Notes: a model not told the origin generated them from the letters alone. A DNA stretch of 64,000 nucleotides from Fusicatenibacter saccharivorans (GCF_027667425.1 NZ_JAQEGR010000016.1:26392-90391), one strand, 5' to 3'. Shown: positions 43,909 to 52,180, counted from the stretch's first letter. Translations and numbers: made by a program.

Positions 43909-44820
43909 TTATTCTTTCAGTATGCTCCAGACGGCATCATCCATCGTATGAATTTCGTTCAGATCGCGTTTTTCCACCGCTGCCTTGACCTGCGGTTTTA
44001 ATTCACGCTTGCGCACGATCGTTTCCTTGCTCTGGAACTTCTCATCCGGCACAACCTGGAGACGGCGGTAGAACGATCCCATCTCATCTCCCATGCCCGC
44101 CAGACGGTTCAGCAGCTCGGAAAACTCGGTCAGCATGGCGTTTCCCTTGCGCCGCGGATAAAGAATGCTGTGGTCAATCTCTCCCCAGCCCTCCTCGAAC
44201 AGCGTCTTAATCTGAATTTCAATATAGACGCCGCGGTAAACGACAATGTAATGCACCGCACGGTAATGTTTCCGGTCCAGAATGTTCTCCTCCGGAATCC
44301 AGTTCACATAGATGTCGGCGTAATCGCCAAGTCTTGTATGGACTTTCGGCGGCTCTGCCATATAGCCCGACGCATTTTTGTCGTAGTCGCGGCCGTAATC
44401 ACGGATGTATTTTTCCGGATCGTTTTTAAACCAGTGGGTAATATATTTATGGAAGTTTACCCAGTCCTCCCGATACAGCAAAAGTCCCCGGATTCCGATC
44501 AGGTCTGTCACATAACGCATATAGTTTGTCGCATCCATTTTCCGGTATTTTGCATAATTTTCCAGACGCTTGCGCACCAGCTTTTCCACCAGGTGTTCGG
44601 TGTCCTTCAGGCGGCTGTGGTACGACTGCAGTCCGATCTCTTTTTCCTTGTCCTGCAGAAATTCTGCCACAAATTCTTTTCGGATCTTTTCCAGCGTCGG
44701 CCGGCGCCGTTCATAATCATCCGCAATTTCCAGCAGTTCTTCCCAGGAAATATCTGCTTCTTCAAATTCCTGCGGCAGAATTCCAAATTTCTGCAGAAAC
44801 TCGTCCTTTGTCAGATACAC
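43909..44820 (-). CDS. RelA/SpoT-domain alarmone synthetase-like protein (small alarmone synthetase)
   Basis: 303 residues with one RelA/SpoT synthetase domain and no hydrolase, TGS or ACT domain. Recognisable elements are SYHSRLKDTEHLVEKLVRK near 75-95, DLIGIRGLLLYRED near 126-139, YRAVHYIVV near 203 and IEIQIKTLFEEGWGEIDHS near 215-233. The last holds the synthetase Glu and the conserved His. It would make (p)ppGpp or a related nucleotide. The N-terminal 60 residues are extra helices. It is the first gene of a three-gene operon with two small unknown proteins, behind its own promoter and a leader hairpin. Confidence 0.85.
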   Translation of the reverse strand: MYLTKDEFLQKFGILPQEFEEADISWEELLEIADDYERRRPTLEKIRKEFVAEFLQDKEKEIGLQSYHSRLKDTEHLVEKLVRKRLENYAKYRKMDATNYMRYVTDLIGIRGLLLYREDWVNFHKYITHWFKNDPEKYIRDYGRDYDKNASGYMAEPPKVHTRLGDYADIYVNWIPEENILDRKHYRAVHYIVVYRGVYIEIQIKTLFEEGWGEIDHSILYPRRKGNAMLTEFSELLNRLAGMGDEMGSFYRRLQVVPDEKFQSKETIVRKRELKPQVKAAVEKRDLNEIHTMDDAVWSILKE

Positions 44821-44870
44821 GTAAATTCCTCGCTCTCTTTGTCAATTCAACGTACAGGTTTCTTTTTTTT

Positions 44871-44910
44871 CAGAACGCACCCCGGAGAAACCCGGCCCCG
44901 CTGCGTTCTG
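44871..44910 (-). other. Leader hairpin of the alarmone-synthetase operon
   Basis: The stem CAGAACGCA / TGCGTTCTG encloses a GC-rich interior. On the minus strand it is followed by A8, not T, so it is not a terminator. It lies just downstream of the predicted transcription start and would form the 5' end of the mRNA, probably protecting it. Confidence 0.5.
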
Positions 44911-44923
44911 ACGCACCGGAGAG

Positions 44924-44952
44924 ATTATAGCACATTCATCCCCGCTTCACAA
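44924..44952 (-). promoter_or_regulatory. Sigma-A promoter of the alarmone-synthetase operon
   Basis: TTGTGA (44947-44952), 17 bp, TATAAT (44924-44929) on the minus strand. Confidence 0.75.
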
Positions 44953-45027
44953 GTAAAATCTTTATTTAAGAATGCACATTTCCACTTTAATCTTTCTGCC
45001 AATTTCTTAAACTTTCCTTAAGCTGTC

Positions 45028-45056
45028 TTGATGTTTCACCTGCCCCATGGTAAGAT
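45028..45056 (+). promoter_or_regulatory. Promoter of the DUF975 gene
   Basis: TTGATG (45028-45033), 17 bp, TAAGAT (45051-45056), 60 bp before the ATG. Confidence 0.5.
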
Positions 45057-45115
45057 AATCGTGACTTGGCAGAATTGTCTGCTGTTTACACTTACATTAA
45101 GAGGGAGGTCTTTTT

Positions 45116-45904
45116 ATGTGGACACGAGAGCAACTGAAAACCCGCGGAAAAGCCGCATTTTTACGCAATTACTGGATCTGTGTGGTAGCAGCCCTGATTC
45201 TGACGCTGCTGGTCGGAAGCGGTACTTCCAATTCCGGAAATTCCAATAATGGAAATCAGCACAATACGTCCAGTATATCCGGATTTACCATTTCTTCCGA
45301 TAACCTTAATGTTGCATCTTTTGCTGAAAGATTCACCCCGCTTGGTCCGGTTAAATTTGTTTTTTCTGTTTTCGGTGGTATTGTGCTTCTTATCATCGGA
45401 CTTGCATTTATTCTCATCGACATTTTTATCCTGGCTCCCTTCGAAGTCGGAGGCGCAAGGTTTTTCATCGAAAACTCAATGGAAAAAGCGGGACTTGGCT
45501 ATATGCTGTCTGGATTCCAGAATGGCGCCTACGGAAAAACAGTCTGGACTCTGTTTTTGATGAAGCTTTACACTTTCCTCTGGTCGCTGCTTCTTATTAT
45601 TCCTGGAATTGTAAAATCTTATGAATACCGTATGGTACCGTATCTTTTAGCCGACTGCCCGGATCTTTCCACAGAGGACGCATTTCGGATCAGCCGTGAA
45701 ATGATGGATGGTGAAAAAATGAATGCCTTCATCCTGGATCTTTCCTTTATCGGATGGAAGATTCTCTCTTCCATCACCTGCGGTCTTGTCGGTCTCTTCT
45801 ATGCGAATCCGTATGAGTACGCAACCGATGCCGAACTGTTTCTGATTCTGAAACAGAATTACTTCTCTGGCCGCAGTTACAGCAATACGTATCAGACTTA
45901 CTAA
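45116..45904 (+). CDS. DUF975 family integral membrane protein
   Basis: 262 residues. The N-terminal WTREQLKTRGKAAFLRNYW block, a first membrane helix, an Asn/Ser-rich loop (about 42-62), then four or five more helices fit DUF975 (COG5523). The conserved segment MLSGFQNGAYGKTVWTLFLM is near 145 and the IIPGIVKSYEYRMVPYLLAD block near 165-185. Function is not known. The ribosome binding site is GAGGGAGG. Monocistronic, closed by a strong terminator. Confidence 0.88.
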   Translation: MWTREQLKTRGKAAFLRNYWICVVAALILTLLVGSGTSNSGNSNNGNQHNTSSISGFTISSDNLNVASFAERFTPLGPVKFVFSVFGGIVLLIIGLAFILIDIFILAPFEVGGARFFIENSMEKAGLGYMLSGFQNGAYGKTVWTLFLMKLYTFLWSLLLIIPGIVKSYEYRMVPYLLADCPDLSTEDAFRISREMMDGEKMNAFILDLSFIGWKILSSITCGLVGLFYANPYEYATDAELFLILKQNYFSGRSYSNTYQTY

Positions 45905-45912
45905 ATGGGATC

Positions 45913-45956
45913 AAAAAATCAGGTGCTTCTCTTTTTGGGAAACACCTGATTTTTTA
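45913..45956. terminator. Bidirectional terminator
   Basis: The stem AATCAGGTG / CACCTGATT is flanked by A6 and T6. It serves the DUF975 gene and the converging cytidylate-kinase-like gene. Confidence 0.85.
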
Positions 45957-45983
45957 TAATCTCTTACTTTTTCTGTATCTCGT

Positions 45984-46469
45984 TTAGATATAATCTTTCA
46001 TTTCAAAATACCGCATCAGAATATCTGCGCAGTTCTCGATGCCAAGATCCGATGTATTCAGGATCATATGATAGTTATTCACATCTCCCCATGTTTTTCC
46101 GGTATTCTTGTAATAATACTCGGCACGCTGCTTATCGGTCTCTTCCAGCATCACCTCAGCAGCTTCTCTTGTCAGAGAAAACAACTTCATGATACGATTG
46201 ATGCGATCCTCTTTGTCCGCGCAAACGTAAATATTAATGACGTTGCTCTTATTTTTCAGAAACTCCGAAGCGCACCGTCCAATAATAATACACGGCTGTT
46301 TTGCCAGTTCGCGGATCGCATCCGCCTCAGATTCAAAGGCATTTTCACGCATGCCGTGCTCTACATCGTCCTTATCATATACCGGGATATGCAGTCTCTC
46401 GGAAAGTTCTTTTGCAATAATACTCGCCCCTGTGCCAAACCGGCGGCTCATCGTAATAACTAAGTTCAT
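45984..46469 (-). CDS. Cytidylate kinase-like protein
   Basis: 161 residues. It begins MNLVITMSRRFGTGASIIAK, a variant P-loop in which the usual GxGxxGK is changed, typical of the cytidylate-kinase-like family (PF13189). IIIGRCASEFL and RINRIMKLFSLTREAAEVML also fit, with LID-region TDKQRAEYYYKNTGKTWGD near 115-135. True nucleotide kinase activity is uncertain. The ATG at 46469 is preceded by GAAGGAGGAAG. Confidence 0.82.
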   Translation of the reverse strand: MNLVITMSRRFGTGASIIAKELSERLHIPVYDKDDVEHGMRENAFESEADAIRELAKQPCIIIGRCASEFLKNKSNVINIYVCADKEDRINRIMKLFSLTREAAEVMLEETDKQRAEYYYKNTGKTWGDVNNYHMILNTSDLGIENCADILMRYFEMKDYI

Positions 46470-46551
46470 TTGCCACTTCCTCCTTCGCACTTCTCATAAC
46501 GCAAACAAACGCCTTATGACAAATCAAAAAATTTTTCTTTCGCTGTCTTTC

Positions 46552-46580
46552 ATTATAACAAACCCCCACCGAAAACTCAA
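46552..46580 (-). promoter_or_regulatory. Promoter of the cytidylate-kinase-like gene
   Basis: TTGAGT (46575-46580), 17 bp, TATAAT (46552-46557) on the minus strand. It overlaps the hairpin at 46562-46597. Confidence 0.6.
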
Positions 46581-46597
46581 GGTTTTTCGACAGGGGT
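46562..46597 (-). terminator. Hairpin after the YczE-like gene
   Basis: Nested stems ACCCC/GGGGT and CGAAAA/TTTTCG, followed on the minus strand by TTTGTTAT. A weak terminator overlapping the next promoter. Confidence 0.5.
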
Positions 46598-46606
46598 ATT
46601 GGCGTG

Positions 46607-47071
46607 CTATGCGATTGTGATTTCTTCTATTTTCTTCTTTCCAAAATGGTTAAACAGCGCGATCACTCTTCCCGTGCAGACCATGGCTACAACAGTGCCG
46701 ATTCCGATTCCCACCGGTCGTCCTGCACCGATCATTCCGATAGCAAGGGCAAGGACAAGAAGCCGGCTTCCCATCTGTTCAGGTACCGGGAGAACCCGGT
46801 CAAAGATGGTAATAAAGGCGCTGGTCAGGTAGCTGGCCGCAACCTGTAAGAGCTGGAACGGTGGAAATTTTCCTTTCAGCAGCACAATCCGCAATACGAT
46901 AAAGATCAGATACGCCACAAAGACTGCCGTTCCTGTTTCATAGCCAAAAATCTGTGCCACAGCGTACGGAATGGAGATGATGGGCGACACGCCGAGGTTC
47001 GTCTTTGTATTCAATGTGATGCCAAGTGCCAGCACAATAATTCCAACCAGATAAAGCGCAATACGCAGCAT
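46607..47071 (-). CDS. YczE/DUF6198-like membrane protein, apparently shortened by an internal deletion
   Basis: 154 residues. The N-terminal half (YLVGIIVLALGITLNTKTNL, then GVSPIISIPYAVAQIFGY) and the C-terminal end (VGIGIGTVVAMVCTGRVIAL, then FNHF) fit a family I know as about 210-220 residues. About 55-60 residues, probably two membrane helices, are missing between LALAIGMI and GAGRPVGIG near residue 115. The frame is intact, so it may be a functional short form or a decayed gene. It ends before a weak terminator and lies 40 bp downstream of the FliB-like gene. Confidence 0.75.
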   Translation of the reverse strand: MLRIALYLVGIIVLALGITLNTKTNLGVSPIISIPYAVAQIFGYETGTAVFVAYLIFIVLRIVLLKGKFPPFQLLQVAASYLTSAFITIFDRVLPVPEQMGSRLLVLALAIGMIGAGRPVGIGIGTVVAMVCTGRVIALFNHFGKKKIEEITIA

Positions 47072-47111
47072 CTATTTCTTTTGCTTTTCCTGCATGATTT
47101 TTCTTCCTCTT

Positions 47112-48293
47112 CTATTCCTGTTCTTCTTCCAGTACACATCCTTCCGGCGCGTAAGTCTCAAACAGCCAGTCCTCGAGCGCATTCAGGTTATCGTCGGAAT
47201 GCTCAACCTCGCGTGCGTAACGCCAGGAAAGCTCCTCAACGTCATGCATGGAAAGTGTTTTTCCGTTTTCCAGCCACCGCGCAAGCAGGATTTCCTGGAT
47301 CCAGCGAACGGAGAAAAGGGCAAGTTCCATTTTGGAACAGACCATATCATCGTAGACGGCACCGCAGAAATAGGTATAGGCGAAGAACATCAGAAGCTGC
47401 TCGCCTATGTTTTCCCACTCGGCACGACGGCTGCTTTTCGCTCCAAAGGTGCGGTGGAATTCTTCACAGATGGCCTGGTAAGCAGATTCGCCGTTCTGGT
47501 ACAGCACTTTTTCTGTACCGTCAAGCACCTCATCCCATTCCGGGCGCAGGCGCTCGAGGCTTCGGAGAACAGCCAGTTCTTTTCTCTGACGTTCCCATAC
47601 GTGGAATCCCGCAGCGTCCACACCTTTTTGGGCCAGACTTTCCGCCGCGCACTCGCTTAAGGTTCCCTCTTCCAAATGCTTCTCATATTTCCGAAGCAGA
47701 TCATCAATATCGTATTCCCGCTGTTCTTCCATGCAGATCTGATACTGTTCGGCAAGCTGTTCCGCCGCCCTCATGCGCTCCTGCAGCGGCATCGTACGGT
47801 TCTGCAGAATTTTGAACAGAACATCTCTGGTATCTTCCAGCTGCGAGAACATCATGAAATCGAACTCTTCGAAATCATCCTCCTCGTCGGTCTCCTCCGC
47901 AAGGAAGCGCACCGGCTCCTGGCAGGACAGAATGATTCGCGCCGCCTCCGGGCAGGAAAGGGACAGGGAAAGCTCCCGCAGTCCCTCATATTCTTCCGTA
48001 TGTCTCGGGTACAGACGGCACGTATCGCAAAGCGCATCCGGGCCCAGTGCCTTGTAGAGGTCACAGAGATTCTCATCATTTAAAAAAGCACAGCGGCGGT
48101 TCTTCTGATAGAAACACTCCTCTTCCCAGTCGATGGAATTGCGCAGACGTTTTCCAAACTCGCCCTGCTCCTTTCCGTACCGCTCCAGAGAATCCTCGTC
48201 GATCACAATCTGCCAGCCGGCGCAGCAGGTATCCGGACAATCTCCTGCTGTACATGTAAACTGATCGTAAAAATGTGGTTTCAAATATCTCAT
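47112..48293 (-). CDS. FliB-like protein (flagellin lysine-N-methylase family)
   Basis: 393 residues. The N-terminal Cys cluster, CTAGDCPDTCC followed by CAFLNDENLCDLY and LCDTCRLYPR, is the metal or iron-sulfur binding pattern of FliB/YkgJ-type proteins. The family is named for lysine methylation of Salmonella flagellin, yet it also occurs in non-motile Clostridia. No flagellar gene is in this window, so the substrate is open. It begins 5 bp after larC ends and is probably in the larBC transcript. Confidence 0.8.
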   Translation of the reverse strand: MRYLKPHFYDQFTCTAGDCPDTCCAGWQIVIDEDSLERYGKEQGEFGKRLRNSIDWEEECFYQKNRRCAFLNDENLCDLYKALGPDALCDTCRLYPRHTEEYEGLRELSLSLSCPEAARIILSCQEPVRFLAEETDEEDDFEEFDFMMFSQLEDTRDVLFKILQNRTMPLQERMRAAEQLAEQYQICMEEQREYDIDDLLRKYEKHLEEGTLSECAAESLAQKGVDAAGFHVWERQRKELAVLRSLERLRPEWDEVLDGTEKVLYQNGESAYQAICEEFHRTFGAKSSRRAEWENIGEQLLMFFAYTYFCGAVYDDMVCSKMELALFSVRWIQEILLARWLENGKTLSMHDVEELSWRYAREVEHSDDNLNALEDWLFETYAPEGCVLEEEQE

Positions 48294-48298
48294 GTTTT

Positions 48299-49645
48299 TT
48301 ACTTTCCTTCTTTATATTTCTGTACGATCCACGCACCGGCCTCACCAACCGGCATACCGCTTTTTTCAGCAATGAGTGCGGCACTCTCGTACTCCGGGTA
48401 AACTTTTTCTATCTCCCCATGACGGCAGATCTTGACAGCGGCATCCCCGTATTCGGTCGTGATTGTTGCAAATTCGCGTTTCATCACGGTACGCTCCATC
48501 TGGCAGCGACGGATTCCGATCGTGGTTGTCTCCGTGAAAATAATACTCTCCAGCGTTTCCCGCTTTTCTTCATCGCAGATCACATCCAGCTGATATGCCG
48601 GACGGTTTTTCTTCATATAGACTGGGATATAATGAACATCCCTTGCACCTGCCTGCAGCAGTTTTCCCATACAGTAGCCAAGCGCCTCACCGGTGCAGTC
48701 GTCGATATTGCATTCCAGCTTCCAGATCGTATCTTTTTCGTCATTTTCCTCGGTTTCCAGCATCATAGCCCGTAAAAGTGACGGCCGCTCATACGTCCGT
48801 TTTCCGGCTCCAAGACCTGTTTTTGTGCATTTGAAGGAATACGGAAGTTTCTCCTTTGTGCGGATCGCTGCAACAATGGCTGCACCGGTCGGTGTAACAA
48901 GCTCGCCCTTGATTCCGGTCGGAATAAGCGTCAGGCCGTGCGTCTGCACGATATTTAAAACGGCCGGAACCGGAACCGGAATCAGTCCATGCTGGCATCG
49001 GATGAAGCCGCTTCCCTCGCAAAGCCCCGTCACGATAACCTCATCCGGCGCCAGGTTATCCAGGCAGACGGCGGCGGCAACAATATCTACGATGGAATCG
49101 ACCGCTCCTACCTCGTGAAAATGCACCTGATCGAGCGGCACACCGTGCGCTTTTGCTTCTGCTTCTGCAAGAATCTGGAAAATCCGCTCTGCCCGAGCTC
49201 TCGCTCCCGGTGTCAGATCACCGCGGCGGATAATGGCAAGAATCTCCGGCAGGCCGCGGTGCTCATGATGGTGCTGATGCTCTCCTGCGTGTTCCTGGTC
49301 ATGGCTGTGTGTATGTTTCTGGTCATGTACATGCTCATGATCGTGCGTATGCTCATGATGGTGTACATGCTCCTCTCCATGTGCATGCGCTTTCGCCATA
49401 TCCCCATGCAGATACGCCATATCATGATCGTGGTTCTCATGCTCCGCATCCAGAATGACATTGAAGTCGCAGGCATCCAGCCCCGATTTTTTCACTCTCG
49501 TAACGGCAGTTTTGTATCCCGGCAGCTGAAGGCTTGCCAGTGCCTTCTCCAGTACCTCCTGGTCTGCTCCCAGATCGAGCAGAGCCGCAACGGTCATATC
49601 CCCGCTGATTCCGCTCCCGCACTCCAGATATAAACTTTTACTCAT
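48299..49645 (-). CDS. larC: Nickel insertion protein for the Ni-pincer cofactor (LarC)
   Basis: CTP-dependent nickel insertase that completes the nickel-pincer nucleotide cofactor of lactate racemase and related racemases/epimerases. 448 residues. It begins SLYLECGSGISGDMTVAALL. A His-rich stretch follows at about 88-148 (repeats such as HEHTHDHEHVHD), likely nickel storage. FHEVGAVDSIVDIV and the C-terminal LECNIDDCTGEALGY motif are diagnostic. In Lactobacillus larC is read through a frameshift; here it is one continuous frame. The ATG overlaps larB by 8 bp. Confidence 0.95.
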   Translation of the reverse strand: MSKSLYLECGSGISGDMTVAALLDLGADQEVLEKALASLQLPGYKTAVTRVKKSGLDACDFNVILDAEHENHDHDMAYLHGDMAKAHAHGEEHVHHHEHTHDHEHVHDQKHTHSHDQEHAGEHQHHHEHRGLPEILAIIRRGDLTPGARARAERIFQILAEAEAKAHGVPLDQVHFHEVGAVDSIVDIVAAAVCLDNLAPDEVIVTGLCEGSGFIRCQHGLIPVPVPAVLNIVQTHGLTLIPTGIKGELVTPTGAAIVAAIRTKEKLPYSFKCTKTGLGAGKRTYERPSLLRAMMLETEENDEKDTIWKLECNIDDCTGEALGYCMGKLLQAGARDVHYIPVYMKKNRPAYQLDVICDEEKRETLESIIFTETTTIGIRRCQMERTVMKREFATITTEYGDAAVKICRHGEIEKVYPEYESAALIAEKSGMPVGEAGAWIVQKYKEGK

Positions 49646-50399
49646 CTTTATGCACTCCCATTCTGTTAATCTGTGTTGCAATATATCCGGCCCCATAACC
49701 GTTGTCGATGTTTACGACAGCAATTCCGTTCGCACAGGAATTAATCATCGTAAGCAGCGCCGAAAGACCATTCATGCTGGCCCCGTAGCCAACGGATGTC
49801 GGAACAGCAATCACCGGCTTGTCCACCAAGCCGCCGAGCACGCTCGCCAGCGCTCCTTCCATACCGGCAACGGCTACAACGCAGTTGGCGCTCTGAATCG
49901 TATCGAGACGCGACAGCAGGCGGTGGATACCGCTCACACCGACATCGTAGATACGCGCAACGTTTGCACCAAAGTATTCTGCGGTCTGCGCCGCCTCCTC
50001 GGCAACGGAAATATCCGCGGTTCCAGCCGTGCAGACGGCGATTTTGCCGATCCGCTTCTTGTCTTTTTTTTCTATTTTCAAAATATGGGACAGCGGATCA
50101 TACACCACTTCCGGAAACTTTTCCCGGATCAGCTCATACTGATGCTCACTGGCTCTCGTTCCGAAGACCTCCCCATCCTGCTCGTACAGACGCGTAAAAA
50201 TCTTCAGCAGATGTTCATCCGCCTTCCGTGCACAGAAAATGACCTCCGCAAATCCGCTCCGGATTTCACGGTGCGTATCCAGCTTCGCATATCCCATCTC
50301 CTCGAATGGCTCTTTTTTGAAATATTTTTCTGCCTCCTCGATCGAAATTTCGTTGTTTTTTACTTTTTCTAATACCTCTCTTGCCTCCAAAGCATTCAC
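49638..50399 (-). CDS. larB: Pyridinium-3,5-biscarboxylic acid mononucleotide synthase (LarB)
   Basis: First enzyme of nickel-pincer cofactor synthesis: carboxylates and hydrolyses nicotinic acid adenine dinucleotide. 253 residues. A PurE-like C-terminal half holds TAGTADISVAEEAAQT and VVAVAGMEGALASVLGGLVD; it ends with the conserved NIDNGYGAGYIA. Coupled to larC by overlap. LarE and the racemase LarA are not in this window. Confidence 0.95.
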   Translation of the reverse strand: MNALEAREVLEKVKNNEISIEEAEKYFKKEPFEEMGYAKLDTHREIRSGFAEVIFCARKADEHLLKIFTRLYEQDGEVFGTRASEHQYELIREKFPEVVYDPLSHILKIEKKDKKRIGKIAVCTAGTADISVAEEAAQTAEYFGANVARIYDVGVSGIHRLLSRLDTIQSANCVVAVAGMEGALASVLGGLVDKPVIAVPTSVGYGASMNGLSALLTMINSCANGIAVVNIDNGYGAGYIATQINRMGVHKDE

Positions 50400-50447
50400 C
50401 TCGTTTTCGTTTTTTCCTTTTTTTCACACCCACATACAATACAACAT

Positions 50448-50518
50448 AAAAAGAAAGCCGAAACCTCTGCTTTGTCAGAACCTTCTCTTTTCTGACACCG
50501 CAAATCTCCAGCTTTCTT
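50448..50518 (-). terminator. Long hairpin upstream of larB
   Basis: The outer stem AAGAAAGC / GCTTTCTT and a perfect inner stem TGTCAGAA / TTCTGACA are followed on the minus strand by TTTTTATG. It can end the upstream lipoprotein transcript. It also starts at the very 5' end of any RNA from the promoter at 50520-50550. Confidence 0.65.
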
Positions 50519-50519
50519 T

Positions 50520-50550
50520 ATTCTAAACTATAAAGTGCACTTTAAGTCAA
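50520..50550 (-). promoter_or_regulatory. MerR-type promoter with an operator palindrome in a 19-bp spacer
   Basis: On the minus strand TTGACT (50545-50550) and TAGAAT (50520-50525) are 19 bp apart. The perfect palindrome TAAAGTGCACTTTA (50531-50544) lies between them. Long spacers holding a dyad are the hallmark of MerR-family activated promoters. No merR gene is in the window. Confidence 0.5.
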
Positions 50551-50612
50551 GCAGATTCTATACACAGTATACCGTTCTTTTCCCGTTCCTGCAATCCCTT
50601 CTTTTCGCGGCT

Positions 50613-51572
50613 TTATCCGGCATACGGAAGATCTGCAAAATATGCATGCTCATCTACCCCGTGAATCATATAAGTATATCCGTCTTCTGTCTCCACTTCA
50701 ATCCGGCACTGTGTTCCATACGAAGTTTCTGCATCCAGATACGTTTCTTTATCGGTTTCCTGTGGGATCAGTTCCGTACCTGCCGGAAGGACTCTGTTTT
50801 CTGTGCTTCCGTCTTCGTTTTGAACGATAACTTCCAGTTCCTGCTTCAGAACGAGCGGTTTTTTGTCCCAGATAATTTTCCACGCATCTTCTTTCGCCTC
50901 CGGGAGCCCCTCGCTTCCGATCCCGACATTCCGTTCCCCTTTATACGTTCCCAGCAGATTGATTCTTTCCACCCAGGAAAACGCATTGACATCTTCTATA
51001 CCGTTATCTCCAATTCTTCCATCCAGACAGCCAAGGTCCACAGCTTCATCCGATGATACCCGGAAAACGGTTACCGAATATAGTCCGTCTTCGTGATACG
51101 ATTCCTGATACAAATAGTGGCCACCACTCTTTGTTCGTATTATCCAGGTTGCTTCATATCCGCCCAGGATCTCGAACTGCTTCACATGCTCTCCATAGTT
51201 GAGCGTCAGAATATACTTATAGTTTTCGAAGTCATGACCATTTTTCCCATCACCCTCAAAAGAAAAAGAAACTTCTTCCTCTGACGCATCCCCGTCCAGA
51301 TCATCCCGGTAGATTTCTCCCTCTTCCAGTTTTACGGCGGAAGCTCCTTTTTCGTTTTTTCCTTCTTCGTCGTTCTCCAAACCATCCCCGGCCTCTTTCA
51401 CCGCATCTCCATCCGATCCCACATCATCTGATTTTGCCTCTGGTTCACCGGATGCTGCACTCTCCGATACGCTCACCGAATTTTGTTTGGTTTCCTGCCC
51501 TGTCTGATTTCCGCATCCGCCTGCCATCAGTGCCGCCAGACACACTGCTGTTACCCATGCATACCGTCTCAT
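50613..51572 (-). CDS. Lipoprotein of unknown function
   Basis: 319 residues. The signal peptide ends in lipobox MAGGC with the lipidated Cys at about 20. An acidic Ser/Glu/Asp linker of about 60 residues follows, then a beta-rich domain from about 85. That domain contains a Glu/Asp-rich entry (IYRDDLDGDASEEEVSFSFE) resembling small repeat-type extracellular domains, but I cannot assign a family. It is monocistronic, with a promoter at 51618-51647 and the hairpin at 50448-50518 as terminator. Confidence 0.85.
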   Translation of the reverse strand: MRRYAWVTAVCLAALMAGGCGNQTGQETKQNSVSVSESAASGEPEAKSDDVGSDGDAVKEAGDGLENDEEGKNEKGASAVKLEEGEIYRDDLDGDASEEEVSFSFEGDGKNGHDFENYKYILTLNYGEHVKQFEILGGYEATWIIRTKSGGHYLYQESYHEDGLYSVTVFRVSSDEAVDLGCLDGRIGDNGIEDVNAFSWVERINLLGTYKGERNVGIGSEGLPEAKEDAWKIIWDKKPLVLKQELEVIVQNEDGSTENRVLPAGTELIPQETDKETYLDAETSYGTQCRIEVETEDGYTYMIHGVDEHAYFADLPYAG

Positions 51573-51617
51573 AAAAATCCTCCCTTCCGATTTTTGGCTT
51601 TCGTTTCTGATACTCCC

Positions 51618-51647
51618 ATTATATCAAACGATCTCCCCACCATGCAA
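51618..51647 (-). promoter_or_regulatory. Promoter of the lipoprotein gene
   Basis: TTGCAT (51642-51647), 18 bp, TATAAT (51618-51623) on the minus strand. Confidence 0.65.
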
Positions 51648-51687
51648 TCCATCTTAGAAATCGTAAGGCAACTTAAGACAAACGTAA

Positions 51688-51732
51688 GAATCCCCGCCCA
51701 TGCAGCATAATCTGCCGCACGGACGGGGATTC
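51688..51732 (-). terminator. Terminator of the PQ-loop-like gene
   Basis: A perfect 9-bp outer stem GAATCCCCG / CGGGGATTC with further pairing inside, followed on the minus strand by TTACGTTTGT. Confidence 0.6.
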
Positions 51733-51753
51733 GTTTAACTGTATTCCGCTGCT

Positions 51754-52074
51754 TTATTTCTCTGCTTCTCTTTTCTTATCCAGTTTTACATTGCGGAAGT
51801 ACAGCACCATATCTACCGTGATCTCTGCAATGTTCAGGAAATAGAAAGCCCACGCAAGGAAAAAGATCCAGTCTTTGTCCGGGTTGTTCATATAGCTGAT
51901 GAATTTGTTGGCAATACCGAAAATATATCCGATCCAGATGAACACCTCAAAGTAAAGGCTCTTTCCTTTTGCTGTTCTTGAAGTCCAGGATTTATAAATG
52001 GACAGCGGCCAGGACAGGCCAAAGCACAGGATCATCAGTGCTTCCAGTAAGTGGCTTATCATTTCTACAGTCAT
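51754..52074 (-). CDS. Small membrane protein, PQ-loop/SemiSWEET-like
   Basis: 106 residues with three predicted helices, about 8-25, 42-62 and 68-92. The first helix ends SWPLSIYKSWTSRTAKGKS, like the proline kink and following basic loop of PQ-loop proteins, and the size suits a SemiSWEET half-transporter. The canonical Pro-Gln pair is not seen, so the call is tentative. It has its own terminator and does not belong to the fumarase operon. Confidence 0.55.
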   Translation of the reverse strand: MTVEMISHLLEALMILCFGLSWPLSIYKSWTSRTAKGKSLYFEVFIWIGYIFGIANKFISYMNNPDKDWIFFLAWAFYFLNIAEITVDMVLYFRNVKLDKKREAEK

Positions 52075-52151
52075 GTTTTTCTTCCTCTTTCATTTCTTTT
52101 TCTGCCGAAAGTCGCTTGCAAGTGTCAATGCCCTGATGCCTTTTCAGCTTG

Positions 52152-52180
52152 AGAGCTGTCTGATTTTTTCAGACAGCTCT
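52152..52180 (-). terminator. Hairpin after the fumarase/fumarate reductase operon
   Basis: A perfect 11-bp stem AGAGCTGTCTG / CAGACAGCTCT with a 7-nt loop, 70 bp beyond the last gene. The minus strand lacks a T-run after it, so its strength as a terminator is unclear. Confidence 0.5.
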
